From NCBI GenBank assembly GCA_030142905.1, contig JASJOG010000250.1, forward strand, positions 248,001 through 312,000: a stretch of DNA of 64,000 nt. Direction: 5' to 3'. This DNA comes from Heliopora coerulea. Its lineage: Eukaryota > Cnidaria > Anthozoa > Scleralcyonacea > Helioporidae. Made by a program: the position numbers and the translations under genes. Positions 21,415 through 33,250 of this stretch are shown here, piece after piece (within the stretch, counting starts at the first letter, position 1; every line of letters begins with the position of its first letter). The notes below the pieces were generated by a model, which worked only from the letters and a program-made list of their open reading frames with translations, made no database searches and was not told the origin of the DNA.

Positions 21415-24400
21415 ACTCAAATGGGAAGCTAAGGTGCATGTTCAGGGTATGTACAGGACTGCTTATGGGGCAGGAATTATATGCTTCTAATGTGAACGAA
21501 TGAGGGTCTCACCAGTCACTAGAAGTTTGCCGGTTAAATCCCTGTGCAAGGCCCAAAAAAATCGCTTTTCCGTGGGTTTGAATTTGACGAACGTCCTCGT
21601 ATCGTTCGTGATATCATCAACATCCCACATCAGCTTTGTGCAACATTCGTTGCATTAATGATAAGGCTTATTGAATAGGTGAAATTACGCAAAACACAGC
21701 TAGATAGTGTGAAATACCATTTCAATACCCCGAAACTAACATGAATGACTTGGCGGATATCTTTTTATCAAGAAAAATTTATAACTAGAGAAAACCTGGC
21801 ACTTATCATAACGAATTTATGGCAACATCTGGTGAATGAGTACTGAACATTTTTTATTTGATGAGATTCCAAGACGGCAACGCAAGGTCGAAATTTTCGA
21901 AGTAAAGTTCACCGTCCTAAGTTGGAGGAAAATGTAACCGAAGTTAAATTTTGATCGATAAAAACTTCTTGATCCAGTGTTATGAACGTTTTAGTCGACA
22001 AGAAAATCTTATCCATCGTTGTCTCAGCCATATGTACCCTTCCATGTTCGTGGCGTCATGATCTTCACGTACAATCTTCGTTGAGTGCTGGAAAGGTCGA
22101 ACCGTCTGCATCAAAACAGCTGTGATTCGTCTAATTTTAGAATCGCGTTATAATCAGACCTGTTGCTTTGGGACGATAGTAGGCATTAACCGACTTTACA
22201 TATATATTTGATTTCAAGCTCCGTTCTCAATATTCTTGACGTAACCATGATACTTTGAGTTTGTCTATATCTGTTTATTTAAATCAAACCATCAAACGAG
22301 TGAAACCATTTACGCATATTATAGTGCAAACCAAAAAATTGACCGAGTCCTTTCTGCTGAGTTGCTGTTTTTAGACTGAATCAGTTCACGTGGAGAAACT
22401 GCTTAGCGGAAGCCAAAGCTCTCTTATATTTGTTGTGTTTACTTTTGTAAAAGTGATATTCTCTACAACAAAGCAACTTCGTAGTGTCATGGTAAACAAG
22501 TGGACTTAAGTAAGCCAAAGTGTAATTTGAGGATATGTTTCTGTGAGAACCGGAATTATTGTCATCCTGGGGCGAAATTTTCTTCTTGAAAACATCCCAG
22601 GAAGAACTCATTTAACAACGGGAATTAAAGAGCTAACTCCGTCTTTTTTAAGCAACATGCTGGTAATGGCTAGTGGGACCCAGGGGCATAGTTAACCCAT
22701 TGTTTGTCGGGGGGTGTCTTGCTCAATTTCCCCAAATATTGTATCCTTTGAAAAATTGCTCAAATTTAATTCGAGACTCAATCAGACCATGTACGGTGTA
22801 TTCCTGCCTCTTCAGTCCTAATACGTATATTAAATATAAACCAGTAACAAAAAAGATTTACCAAACCAAATTTTGACCGAAATTTAATGCTTTTAACTGT
22901 CTCTTTTTGGCCGAATTTTCAAATATTTTAAAAACTTTCGGGGGAAATGTCCACCGCTCACGCCCTCCATAAACTGCAACCCTGATGCGACCTCGAAGTC
23001 CATCCAAAGGTGAGTAATAATGATGCATTTCAACTTCAGGAAACCTTTGTTTGCATCTGTTATCGGCATTTGCATGGAAATCGCGCCTCATTAAGTTAGT
23101 GCCCTCGCCCAAAGGCCCTTGGTCATCGCAAGGGCATTTTGCACGATCAACTAAAAGATAGCTAACTTCAGTCATTTTAGTTAATAGGAAATGGAATCAT
23201 CAGCTTAAAAGGGGTAAAAGCTGATAACCATACTAAAGTCGCTGAGTGGAAAATGTTTGTTGTGTGTTTAAGAGATGTTCTCTCGGTTACAGCACAATTT
23301 AAGTGTAGAAAAAACTATACTTGAATTGCGACACTGTGACTAAAACGCATCTTCGTAATGCTACGAGATAAGTAAAAACAAATGCAATAAATTGTAAGGG
23401 ATGATAAACTTAATATATTTTATTTCAGAGATGTTGCCAACAGGTAATGGGACTTCCACAACTGTTCCTGATGGTGAACCAACAGCAAGTGGTACCACAC
23501 TAATTTCAAGTTACAATATCCATATTTGATTGATTTTCGTGTCTTACATGCACTAATAATACTAATTGAGACCAAATTGATGACCTAAGTGAAATTGAAC
23601 GAAAACGTGCTAAAACAGAAGAAGAATTTTGGTATCAGTCCCTAGTCTATGATGTATTATACATGCACCAGCAACGTGTAGGCTCCAAGAGGTTAAAATG
23701 AATGAGAAGCCGAGGTAAAGGAACACATTGTGTCAATGGTCAAGATCAATCGTACGACATCTGCTTGCGTATGGATGAGCGCTGTGTACGTTTCGCATGA
23801 AATACTTTATCTGAACGCGAAGCCTAAATCTGGTTGAATAAATTCCCTAAACCTTTGATTTCTTTAGAAAGATTTTAAGATCTTGCATCATTGAAGTGGG
23901 CTTTTTAGGTTTCTCAAGTATATACAACGCAAAAGTTCAACACCGAGGAACTTCATATCTTATCATTTTTCTTTTAAAGCAAAAAGAATGAAAAACGCCA
24001 CACTGGTCATTTAATTAGTTATTCAGCACGACGTCGACTTTGGAGCGGCTAAAGTTGCTAATTTGAGTTTAACCCCAAACCATCAGAAGAACCTTGGAGG
24101 TGGAGAAATAAACACAAACTATTCAATACTTGACGTCAGCGATCCAGCTGACCAGTGATTTTATATTGACAACTCGATCGCTTATTTCCGTGTATTCCCA
24201 TCGTCGCACAACCATTCTTAAAGGTCCCTTTTAACTGTTCCTAGATAGTGACAGGCTGAGCTGGTAGTATGAAATCGAAAAGCGTTTCATCTTTCAGAAA
24301 CTGATCCAACAGTCCCTTTGCTTTTTTTGCAAGTTTGGTTGAACTAACAATAATGCAAAAAATGTTTAAGTAATTTTTGATTGCTAACATTTTGGCGGGC

Positions 24401-24739
24401 ATAGTCTGCATAACCATCTGGTTGGTAAAAGTTTGATTGTGAGATCAATATAAAGCAAGGAACATAGTTTCTTGCCTCGTAAGTTCATTTATAAGAACAC
24501 CAGATTAATTATCTACTACAAGCTACCTCAAACCATTAGATTGGTCCTCATGACGTTTTGATTCATTATGCTGAAAACTTCGAATCCGCTGTTGAAACAT
24601 TTTTCAGCAAAGGATAGCAATTTTATGGTCTTGCCTGCAAACCAGTTTAATGAACCCTACTTCTGAAACTACATTCCTTCACAGATCTTCGTGCGTCGAT
24701 TACTCATTGACCGAGCAAATAATTTCAAGACAGATATTG
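21415..24739. other. No firm gene
   Basis: The stretch 21530-21670 shares blocks such as tatcgt.cgtgatatcancaa with 39470-39530, each downstream of a tRNA-like head in this window, so a SINE body is likely there. A 105-codon minus frame (22858-23175) and a possible short exon after tattttatttcag (23429) are not recognisable. The rest shows nothing I can support. Confidence 0.4.
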
Positions 24740-24824
24740 TTTGATGTTTGAGAAACATGAGAGCTTGGACATATTGAAGTAAATGAACGATCTTCAAGCT
24801 CGATACTCAGAAAATGATATCTGA

Positions 24825-24896
24825 GCCCCAGACGGGGATCGAACCCGCAACCTTCTGATGACCGGTTAGACGCTCTAACCATTGAGCTACCGAGAC
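24825..24896 (-). tRNA. tRNA-like sequence, Thr(GGT)-like, probably SINE or pseudo-tRNA
   Basis: The minus-strand 72-base unit gtctcggtagctcaatggtt...ctggggc folds with a 7-bp acceptor stem (several G-U pairs), D stem GCTC/GAGC, and a perfect T arm GCGGG-TTCGATC-CCCGT. The anticodon loop is CCGGTCA, giving GGT, but position 33 is C instead of the nearly universal T and the anticodon stem has one mismatch. I judge it a tRNA-derived repeat, not a working tRNA. Confidence 0.45.
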
Positions 24897-25084
24897 TCAG
24901 ATGGCGAGCTAAGTTGCAAATTCGATATATATATGTGCGACCTAAGCGGAAGCCACTATATATTGATAATGATTGAAGCAGTTTGATGTTTGAGAAACAT
25001 GAGAGCTTGGATATATTGAAGTAGATGAACGATCTTCAAGCTAGTTAATCAGAAAATGATATCTGAGCTTAGCTCGCCATCTGA

Positions 25085-25156
25085 GTCTCGGTAGCTCAAT
25101 GGTTAGAGCGTCTAACCGGTCATCAGAAGGTTGCAGGTTCGATCCCCGTCTGGGGC
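25085..25156 (+). tRNA. tRNA-like sequence, inverted partner of the previous one
   Basis: Same 72-base unit on the plus strand, with one difference in the T stem (gcagg instead of gcggg), which weakens pairing. The same non-standard anticodon loop CCGGTCA is present. Part of the palindromic complex at 24740-25210. Confidence 0.4.
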
Positions 25157-25210
25157 TCAGATATCATTTTCTGAGTATCGAGCTTGAAGATCGTTCATCT
25201 ACTTCAATAT

Positions 25211-26185
25211 ATGACCGTAGAATAAATTGACTAAAGACGCGCGACTATAGTAATTGCCTGTATGACTCGGAGAAAATTATTCGTGACGCGAACTTTTACT
25301 GCACAGTGACTCGAGACTAGCCATATATTGCCATTAGCTATTATTGCGATCACATCATATGCTTGAATAACACAATCTCGCCTGAAGTTCAATGGCTTGC
25401 CCTTTACAGAGACCTATAATCACTTTTTGTCTTCAAATAGGTATGGAGATAATTTTTATGGTTTGATTTAGGATACAATTAATTCGTGGCCTCGAAATGT
25501 GTAGCCTGGCTGCTGCAACTTTTTCGGTAGAATGAATTTTAACTGGCAGGTTTTTTTTTACTTTTTGCGCAATCTTTCCATGCTTGTCCGCTTGAGCCAT
25601 TGCGATGTCGTTGAAACGATCGAGGTCTGATCTGCTATGACATCTAATATTACTTAAAGTAGAAATTAACCAGACATTAGTTTTTGATTTGAATTAACTT
25701 TGAAAATGATCAGCGATAGCGTTTACAGGTCCTCCATACGTTACTTCATTTTTGAGATATTCTCAACCTATGACGTCACATATTTAACTCACCCGTATGA
25801 TCGTTGCGAAATCATGTATATCTTTAAGTTAATCAAACAAAATCACATGATGCTTCTAACGTAAATCTGTCTCACGAAACTACCCATCGAACCACCAGCT
25901 GCTATTTTCGTGGTAATAAATCTGTTTCCAGGTAAACTTTCTCCGTCATACAGATTATTCATTTAATGCCATACGTAGGTCAGACAGTTAGATATTCGTT
26001 TTTTATATTTCTTTGGCCAATACAAGTTAGAGGTTATCATTAATTTGCATATCAAATAAGTTTGGATATCTCGAGATCTAATCGAGGTGTGGAAGATCTG
26101 GAAACGCCATTCTAAGTATTTTGGAGTTAATTTAAATAAAAGAAACTATAAATAATTATGTATTGATGAACTGTTTAAGGTTTAT
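25211..26185. other. No recognisable gene
   Basis: AT-rich sequence without supported features. Confidence 0.5.
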
Positions 26186-26202
26186 TATTGTTGAAGTCTT
26201 TG

Positions 26203-26435
26203 TTTTCATTTTGACAGTACTCCAAAGAAGACAAGAACCACCAGACCGCTTACAAATTGAAGAAATTACTCTAATAGTAGAAAGAATAGCCCGGAAAAGG
26301 AAGGAAGTAGCCTACCTAACAAAGTTATTTGCAACTTACGAGGTTGAAGATATTATTTGTTCAAGAATTAGTGAGGATGATCGAAACAGCAAAGGCTCTA
26401 ACCATACCTACCGGTTACATGGAAAGCAACGGTAA
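26203..26435 (+). CDS. Candidate terminal exon, unknown family
   Basis: After a pyrimidine-rich gttttcattttgacag acceptor, the frame reads RRQEPPDRLQIEEITLIVER and IARKRKEVAYLTKLFATYEV EDIICSRISEDD, then a stop at 26433-26435. The helical, heptad-like spacing of Ile/Leu and charged residues is unlike random AT-rich frames nearby. I do not recognise the domain; a helical adaptor-type tail is possible. No partner exon was found. Confidence 0.3.
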
Positions 26436-28169
26436 TAGAAACCTATTAGCAGATGCACTTGCACTCTGTATCTCAGAAAGTGCTATCCGGATATTTTATT
26501 TATGGTAATGATGATTGATTCATTGAATACAGTTAATGAATGTTTAATAATTATTTGTTAGATACGATTACTTTTCAATTTCGGCATATGAGCTGCACCG
26601 TGCATCCTAAATGCAGTACTGGGTACACTTTGCCATACCCAAACTCCTCATGTTTAACTAGACGCAAATGTACAACGACATAAGCGCTGGATTCATGACA
26701 TAATCCAGTCAATATGTTTCAAAAGTAGTTTATTCACATATCATTTGGTAGTGAATAGTAGTTAGTTTTGTGCCCAAAATATGGTAAACTTTCCTGATTT
26801 TGAATTTTTTCTAATTTTGTTTTTCTTCTTTTTATTAATTAAATGTATTTTTCACAATTATTCTAAATAATTTAGGCAATACTACGGCTTTGTGAGTAAT
26901 TTAGTCTTTTTTAAACAAATTGTTGAAAAACCTGTTAAACATTAGCTTTAACTTCTTGTGACTTTACATATTACGTGTTTTGATCGACATTATACTTTTT
27001 TTCATAGTCATCACCTACTCAACAGTAACGTAATTAGAATATTTCAAATAGTGCGCCGTCTTGAGGGTCAGTAAATTTTAGTAGAAGCAACTTCCAAAAG
27101 AGATTCGAGGGAGTGCATCCGAAACACCTCGACGTGTCATCTTATACGCTTCCTATTTTAGAAATGTATAATCGTTAAATGTTGATGATTACATTACTCT
27201 GAAATTTAGAGTGACTCTTTAGTTGGACGAGAATTTTTTTGGGGGAAGGCGGGTGCTGAAACCTCCAAGGCCACCCCAATAGTTACGTCACTGTCACTCA
27301 AGGACTGTGGACTTCTTGCCTAGGCTGGCTTCGCTACATTATCTGATAGAGTTCGTTTTTTCATTATTCTTCATTTGGTTATGTTGATCGCAATGAGATA
27401 ACTGACTGTTCATGCATGACCGGTCAAATTTCGCGCTTGGTAGGGTAAAAATGTATGACATCAATGAACTTTATGGCGCGAAATAACCGCGAGGCCTGAC
27501 TGAACAGATTTACAAAGCAGCAGAGTGAAACATCAAACATTGAATAATTCTGCCCCAGCTTAAAAATGAACATAACTTAAGCTTAGTTCCCGCACCTAAA
27601 CAAACATTTAACCTGACGCTTGACTAGAATCTATAACTGGGTACACTATGCATGAAATTCTGCAGGAATTGGACGAAAAATTTGAAAATCCTGACGAATT
27701 TATTTCCAATTTAACGTAACGTATCAAGCAATCGTTATAGTGTTTGGCCCTGATATTAAAACATAAGAAGAGCGCTTGAAAAACGAGGTGAAAGCGAGGT
27801 TTTTTCAACCTCCTTCAATTTTCATGAAATGTGCAATAAATAAGCAGTTGGGCTTTATGGAACTTAAAACACCCGGTTGTCGCCTCGTCTTTTAAATCAA
27901 GGCACTTGCTGTGAGTTTATTGAACGGCTTAAATAAAAGATTGCATTCATACGTTTATTTTGAGAACTTCTTTTGCAAATCAAATTTTTTCTGAGCTGCA
28001 GAAACAAGCAAAAATTTGATCGAAAACAGTCCAAGCGTCTTTATCCCAATTAAAGACACGTCACGTTCATGATTTTCTTTTGTATTTTCCTTATAAGTCA
28101 TTAATGAGTTTTTCACTACTCAACATGTGGATGTTCTTTGAGCTCATATTGGAGAATCACGATTTGTGA
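26436..28169. other. No recognisable gene
   Basis: Nothing supported on either strand. A 66-codon minus frame at 27608-27808 shows no family resemblance. Confidence 0.5.
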
Positions 28170-28241
28170 CCCCCAGACTGGGAGTGAATCCGCAATCATC
28201 TAATGACCACTGTGATGCTCTGAGGAACGAATTATCGAAAC
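28170..28241 (-). repeat. Decayed tRNA-like SINE head
   Basis: Minus strand reads as a degenerate copy of the tRNA-like unit: ttcgataattcgttcctcag (A-box region), gtggtcattagatgattgcg and ggattcactcccagtctggg (B-box and T arm). Several mutations relative to the 25.1-kb copy. Confidence 0.5.
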
Positions 28242-28339
28242 TTCAGTGGTGAACTGTGATGTAGGATCGACATATCATTAGCATGTGACTATCGTCAGGA
28301 TATCATAAGCCGCGCATGTCTAAACTGGACTGAACTGTG

Positions 28340-31300
28340 AAACTTTTCTTTAAACACACTACCCTCATCATCAAAAGATGGTTTTCATGAGCGGCGTCAC
28401 ACAAATTAGAAAGATAATACTCTATATTAAAAAAATTCCATGTCCTTAGATATAGCAATATTAAAAAGATAAAAGTCAAAGATGATCGATGTCTGACTCA
28501 GTTATTACACTTATTGAATCAAATTTTTGAAGCTGGTTATCGACTTTGTCAGCTTCACGTCCATTGGTAAGCTATTCCATACCACAGCTCCACTATACCC
28601 AAATTTTTTTTTCAAATGTTCAGTATTAGGCTTAGGAACTATGAAATTAGTATGGGCATTTCTAAGATTGTAATTATTTAGATTAGCCTCCCTTATAATA
28701 AATTTATCTTTTAAATATGGAGCTGAGTGGTTGTTTATTATTTTGTGAATCAGAATTAATTTATTCAATTTAAGTAGGTCGCTCAGATTTTTCCATGAGA
28801 TAGCATGGAGCAAATCTGACGACCTCACATAATTGGTACCTGTCATAACCCTTGCTGCCCTATTTTGCAATTTTTGTATTTTATCCTTCAGCAAACGTCC
28901 ACAGTTGTCCCATAACGGTGAACAATAATCAAAGTATGGGAGTACAAGAGAATTATATAAATTTTGTAAAGTTTCATATGGCACAAACGGCCTAACTCTT
29001 TTCATTATTCCAATACCAGTACCTGCTTATTTACATATTGTAACCAAATGGTTTTCCCAACTCAATTTTTCATCAAGCTCTACACCTAAACATCGAAATG
29101 ACATATATCGAGTAACCGGTATATCATTTATCATTAACTTGGTCATTACCAACTTTGTTTTTAAGGTTATAGGTTGAACCCATGAACATCACTTTTGTTT
29201 TTTTGGTATGAAGTTTTAATTTATTTTGGGAAAGCCATTTCACTATATTTTCCAAGTCTTTATTAAAGTTTTGCTACTAACTCTGTGAAATTTGCCGAAG
29301 ATGCATATATTTGAGTATCATCAGCATACAGACCAGGAGTTGTATTTTGTAAACATTCTGACAAATCATTAATATATAGCAAAAACAGGAGGAGTCCCAG
29401 AATAGATCCCTATGGAACACCGCATACAATTTCTTTAGCTGAGAATGTGAGACCATTAACAACACACACTTGGCTTCTTTTTGTCAGATAGGATTGAAAC
29501 CATTTTAGCTATAAACCTTGAATTCCAAAATACTCTTGCATCTTTCTTAATAAGATTTATGATCAATAGAGTCAAAGGCTTTCCTAATATCAATTGAGAA
29601 TAAGAACCGGTTAATTCCCCCTTATCCATTTTTTCTAACCAATTATCACGTATTTGAATTAATGGGGATAATGTTGAATGTTTTGGGCGAAAACCTGATT
29701 GAAATCGGGAAAGTAAAGAATTATTAATCAAGTATTGATAAAGCTGTCCAAATATTTCTTTCTCAAACAACTTGGTGATTACAGGAAGAATAGAAATTGG
29801 ACGATAGTTCTCACCTTTTCGTCTACTGATTTTTGTAAACAGGTATAACTCTAGCTCTTTTCCAACCATCAACAAATATAACCATAGAGATTGAGAGGTT
29901 AAAAATCGAGGTCAAAGATGGGGCAATAATATTGCAAGATAATTTCAGGATTTTAGCCTGTATCCCGTCAAGCCCAGTAGCCCGGGATACTTTACGATTT
30001 TTTAAATTTTTCAGAATACTTTACTCATTAATTGCATAAAAATTAAATTGCGAATTTAAATCAGTTGAATTGTGGGGTAATTCTTCATTACCAAATAAAC
30101 ATACTGACTCTGCAGCCAGGGTTGGACCAATATTAATAAAATAATCGTTTAAATGTTCGGTTATATATTCACATTCATTATCTATATTCCCATTTATATT
30201 AATTTCTACAATATTAGAAGATTTCCCATTTCTGCCTAACAGAGTGTTAATCAACGACCATGTTTTTTTCATGTCTCTCGCTTGAGAAAGTTCATTAATT
30301 TTCGTTTGATAATAGACAGTTTTAGCTCTTTTCATTTCCGAGTTAACTTTTTTTCTCTCCGATTTATATTTGTTCCAATGGATCTGCGAATTATATTTCT
30401 TTTACTCTCTTTTTATGAAGGTCCCTAGATCTTAATAGTTTATTAATATCTGGATTTTTCCAAGGGACAGAGTTATGCTTCATATTTTTGTAAATTAAAG
30501 GGGCTTGCCGATCGAGAACTTCTAGAAAAAAGGACTTCCAAATTTACCAGCTATCATTTGGGTCTGCACATTGTGTGATTACGTTCCAAGGTATTCTAGA
30601 TAATTCCTGAATAAAGTCATTGTCATTAAATCTTTTATAATTTCGAACTTTCAGGCAAGTTTGTCTATATTTTGGCATAGTTATCTTTATTTTACCGCGT
30701 AAGTTAAGCTGTGATCTGACATCCCCAGATCAATAACTCCACTACTGGAAATGTTGTTAGGTTGATTGGTGAATATTAGATCAATTAAAGCTGATGATGT
30801 ATTAGTAACTCTAGTTGGCTTCTTGACTATTCTAAATTATATAATGCACTCAAAAACATTAACTTCTTGGTGTTAGAATCTTGTGGTGACTTAAGCATAT
30901 TACAGTTCAGGTCACCTATTACAATCAGTTCTTTGTTTTCAGCATCACATTTACTAAGAAATATTTCAAAAGCATTGAACATTTCCATCTCAGAGTTAGG
31001 CGGTCTATACCATGCACTAATGAGAAACGACGTACTTCGTTGTTTAGAGATCTGAATACAAATCATTTCAAGACAATCCAAATTTAAATCATTTCGTTCA
31101 CAAAAGGAGTATACCTCTCGAATGTAAGCAACCACTCCCCCCAAATCTATTACGATCCCTACGAATTACATTATACCCTGGAATTTTAATTTCGCTATCA
31201 GTAACATAATTATCAATTTTACTCTCATTTATAGCAAGAACGTCAACTTCTAAATTGCTTATCGTCATTCGAAGCTCATCAATATGTCTTAAGAGACTAT

Positions 31301-31500
31301 ATTTAAGCTAGCAATCTTAAACCCTTTGAGATTTTTAATTTCGTGCAAACTAATATCTTTGTTACCTTCTGAGACAGACATCGATTCATCTATTGATATG
31401 TTCTTTTCCTTGACGTCTGTGGCACGATCTTCCTCAACAGTTCCCCCAGATATTGAAGTTGCTTCGAAAAATCCCCAATAGTTAATCGTGGGTATCATCC
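28340..31500 (-). mobile_element. LINE-B, CR1/L2-type retrotransposon, broken
   Basis: Minus strand, 5' to 3': KGFKIASLNIVS (first endonuclease motif, 31330-31289); GGVVAYIREVYSF, LISAWYRPPNSEMEMF and IVIGDLNCNML (31144-30827); linker KRAKTVYYQTKINELSQARD (30335-30021); ENYRPISILPVITKLFEKEI, SGFRPKHSTLSPLIQI (29810-29650); a shifted YADD region (29465-29277, where LYADD-type sequence is only visible in another frame); and the C-terminal part VRPFVPYETLQNLYNSLVLP, YFDYCSPLWDNCG and VVWNSLPMDVK (29005-28511). Many frame breaks. The 3' end (28340-28400) resembles that of LINE-C, so they are related families. Confidence 0.88.
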
Positions 31501-32889
31501 ATTTCTAAGAAACTTAACGAAATGGACAGCCAGGAGCGCCGAACCCTGATAACAACTGCGACAACTTCGAAGACTTGATACTTATCTGATTTTGTCCGAT
31601 CCCAACTCACGCGAGACAACTAATGCAATTTTGAATGTATGCATGGTTACTTATAAGCCACAATTTTACAAGAGAACAAAATAAAATAAAGAATCCTGGC
31701 CGAAGCACTAGCCAGGTAGCTGATAAAAATTTACTGCTTATCACATTAGTGAGCATTCTATACGCTTTCGCGCGGCCACAAAGTAACTTGTTTTGGAGGT
31801 TATAAAATGTGCGTTACACTGGCCTCAAATATCAGCCCTGACTTCCGAAGAAAACCATCAAAGGCCAAACAGAAAAAACGTATTTCTGCCATTCTCTTAA
31901 TTTCAAAGTCTGTAGTCAAAACTGCTTTAGTCATCTCTTTGTCGTTGTATATGCTACATCATTAAACGTGGGAAGAAAAGACCTGGACAAAACCTGACAG
32001 TTCCCAGAGAAAAAAATTGGGGCGGTTTTCCTAGAAATAAGAGGGATGATATTTCTAGGGGGCTATATTCTACTTCAAAGCTACGAAATCCCTTGAGAAT
32101 ATGCCCTGGAGGCAAGATCCCAGTGACATGGGATAGGTCTGTAACTTCCTAACTCTTTACCTCCCTAGTGCTTTCCGATCCATACCCGACTTCGGTATTT
32201 TACTCTGGCTGACGTCACACAATTTTACTCGTCAAGGGGAGACGTCTTGGACAGCAAAGGTTTAATCATTTTACTCCAGGCAACATCAGACACTTTCAAT
32301 TTGCAAAAGGAGGCGTCTGAACAGAGAAGAGTTAAAATTCACCTTTATCCCATATTGGTAGACGGTATTTTGTCACTTTCTTGATATAGTTTTCTCTGCC
32401 CTATATTCCATAACTCCAAAAATTTACGTGAATTTGGATCATTTTTGTACCCTTCAACGAATATTTCACATTTACTCAAGATCACATGAAATTTTAATTT
32501 ATATTAATGAAGGAAATTTCTGAGTGTAAGAATCTTATATTTTAAGATCCAACCGAGACCAGTTCAAACCTGGCCCCACTTCCTTTCACATTAACCCTGG
32601 ACTTTAACTGCCCTTTTGGTCGGCTGTTAGTCCATCCTGGTCGAACGTTGTCACCCCCTTAAGAAAAATCCTTTCTAAGCCACTGGCCATATGGCAAGGA
32701 CAGCAGTTTTGTGTATTGTGTTGCACGATGCGTTTGACGTGGAAGGACATGTGGCCAAATCACCACTTCAAACAGTTAAGCTGATCGTAATTTTGATGAT
32801 ATTCCATTATAACGAAATGGATTCAGAATATGATTTCCGATAAAAAATTAGTGTGAATTTTGTAATCGAGTAAAATGATCTGCACTGTA
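31501..32889. other. No recognisable gene
   Basis: Nothing supported. Base composition is less AT-rich near 32.1-32.7 kb, but open frames are short. Confidence 0.5.
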
Positions 32890-33250
32890 AATCCCGCGGT
32901 GTTGTACACCAATTTTGTGTAAAAAGTTAATTAACACGTTATCAGAGTTACTTAAAGCGCCACAAGTATACCTCTACACCAAGTTGTTTTTTTTTCTACA
33001 CTAATTGGGTGTAAAATAGAAAACTAGTCTTTTAACCCAATTATGGTGTATTCGTACCTCAACACCAAGTAGCTGTAATTTAACACTAGAGAATATGTGT
33101 TAATACATTTGTTTGGTGTTAACAGCAGGGTTAAATATTAACACTACTTCAGTGTAATGTTAAAATTATTGAACACTACACTTGGATTAAATTTTTCAGC
33201 AGAGAAACTGTGTTAATGAATTCGTTTTGTGTAAACGGCCAAGTCAGCTA
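32890..33250 (-). repeat. Dispersed GTGTTAA-rich repeat, copy 2
   Basis: The strings gtgttaa, gtgtaa and their complements recur many times (for example at 33090-33240), and the right 140 bp match 4700-4850 in reverse complement. The region starts near actgtaaatcccgcggtgtt. It looks like a non-autonomous element with internal short repeats; superfamily unknown. Confidence 0.7.

Larger units (their letters stand above)
24740..25210. repeat. Compound direct and inverted tRNA-like repeat
   Basis: A segment starting tttgatgtttgagaaacatg lies at 24740-24824 and again at 24982-25067 as a direct repeat. After each copy the orientation of the tRNA-like unit differs: minus at 24825-24896, plus at 25085-25156. 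The second half (25063-25208) is the reverse complement of 24773-24913, including the flank tgaagatcgttcat.tacttc. The result is a palindromic arrangement of two nearly identical SINE-like units, with only one or two base differences in the tRNA-like parts, which suggests a recent event. Confidence 0.85.

Noticed and set aside
22858..23175. 105-codon minus-strand frame with a few Cys and an ATG start
   Set aside because: No recognisable domain, no splice signals and no conserved pattern; expected by chance at this length.
23429..23512. Possible exon after tattttatttcag coding a Thr/Ser-rich peptide
   Set aside because: No convincing donor in the right place and no partner exon; noted only as similar in style to the exon at 39770.
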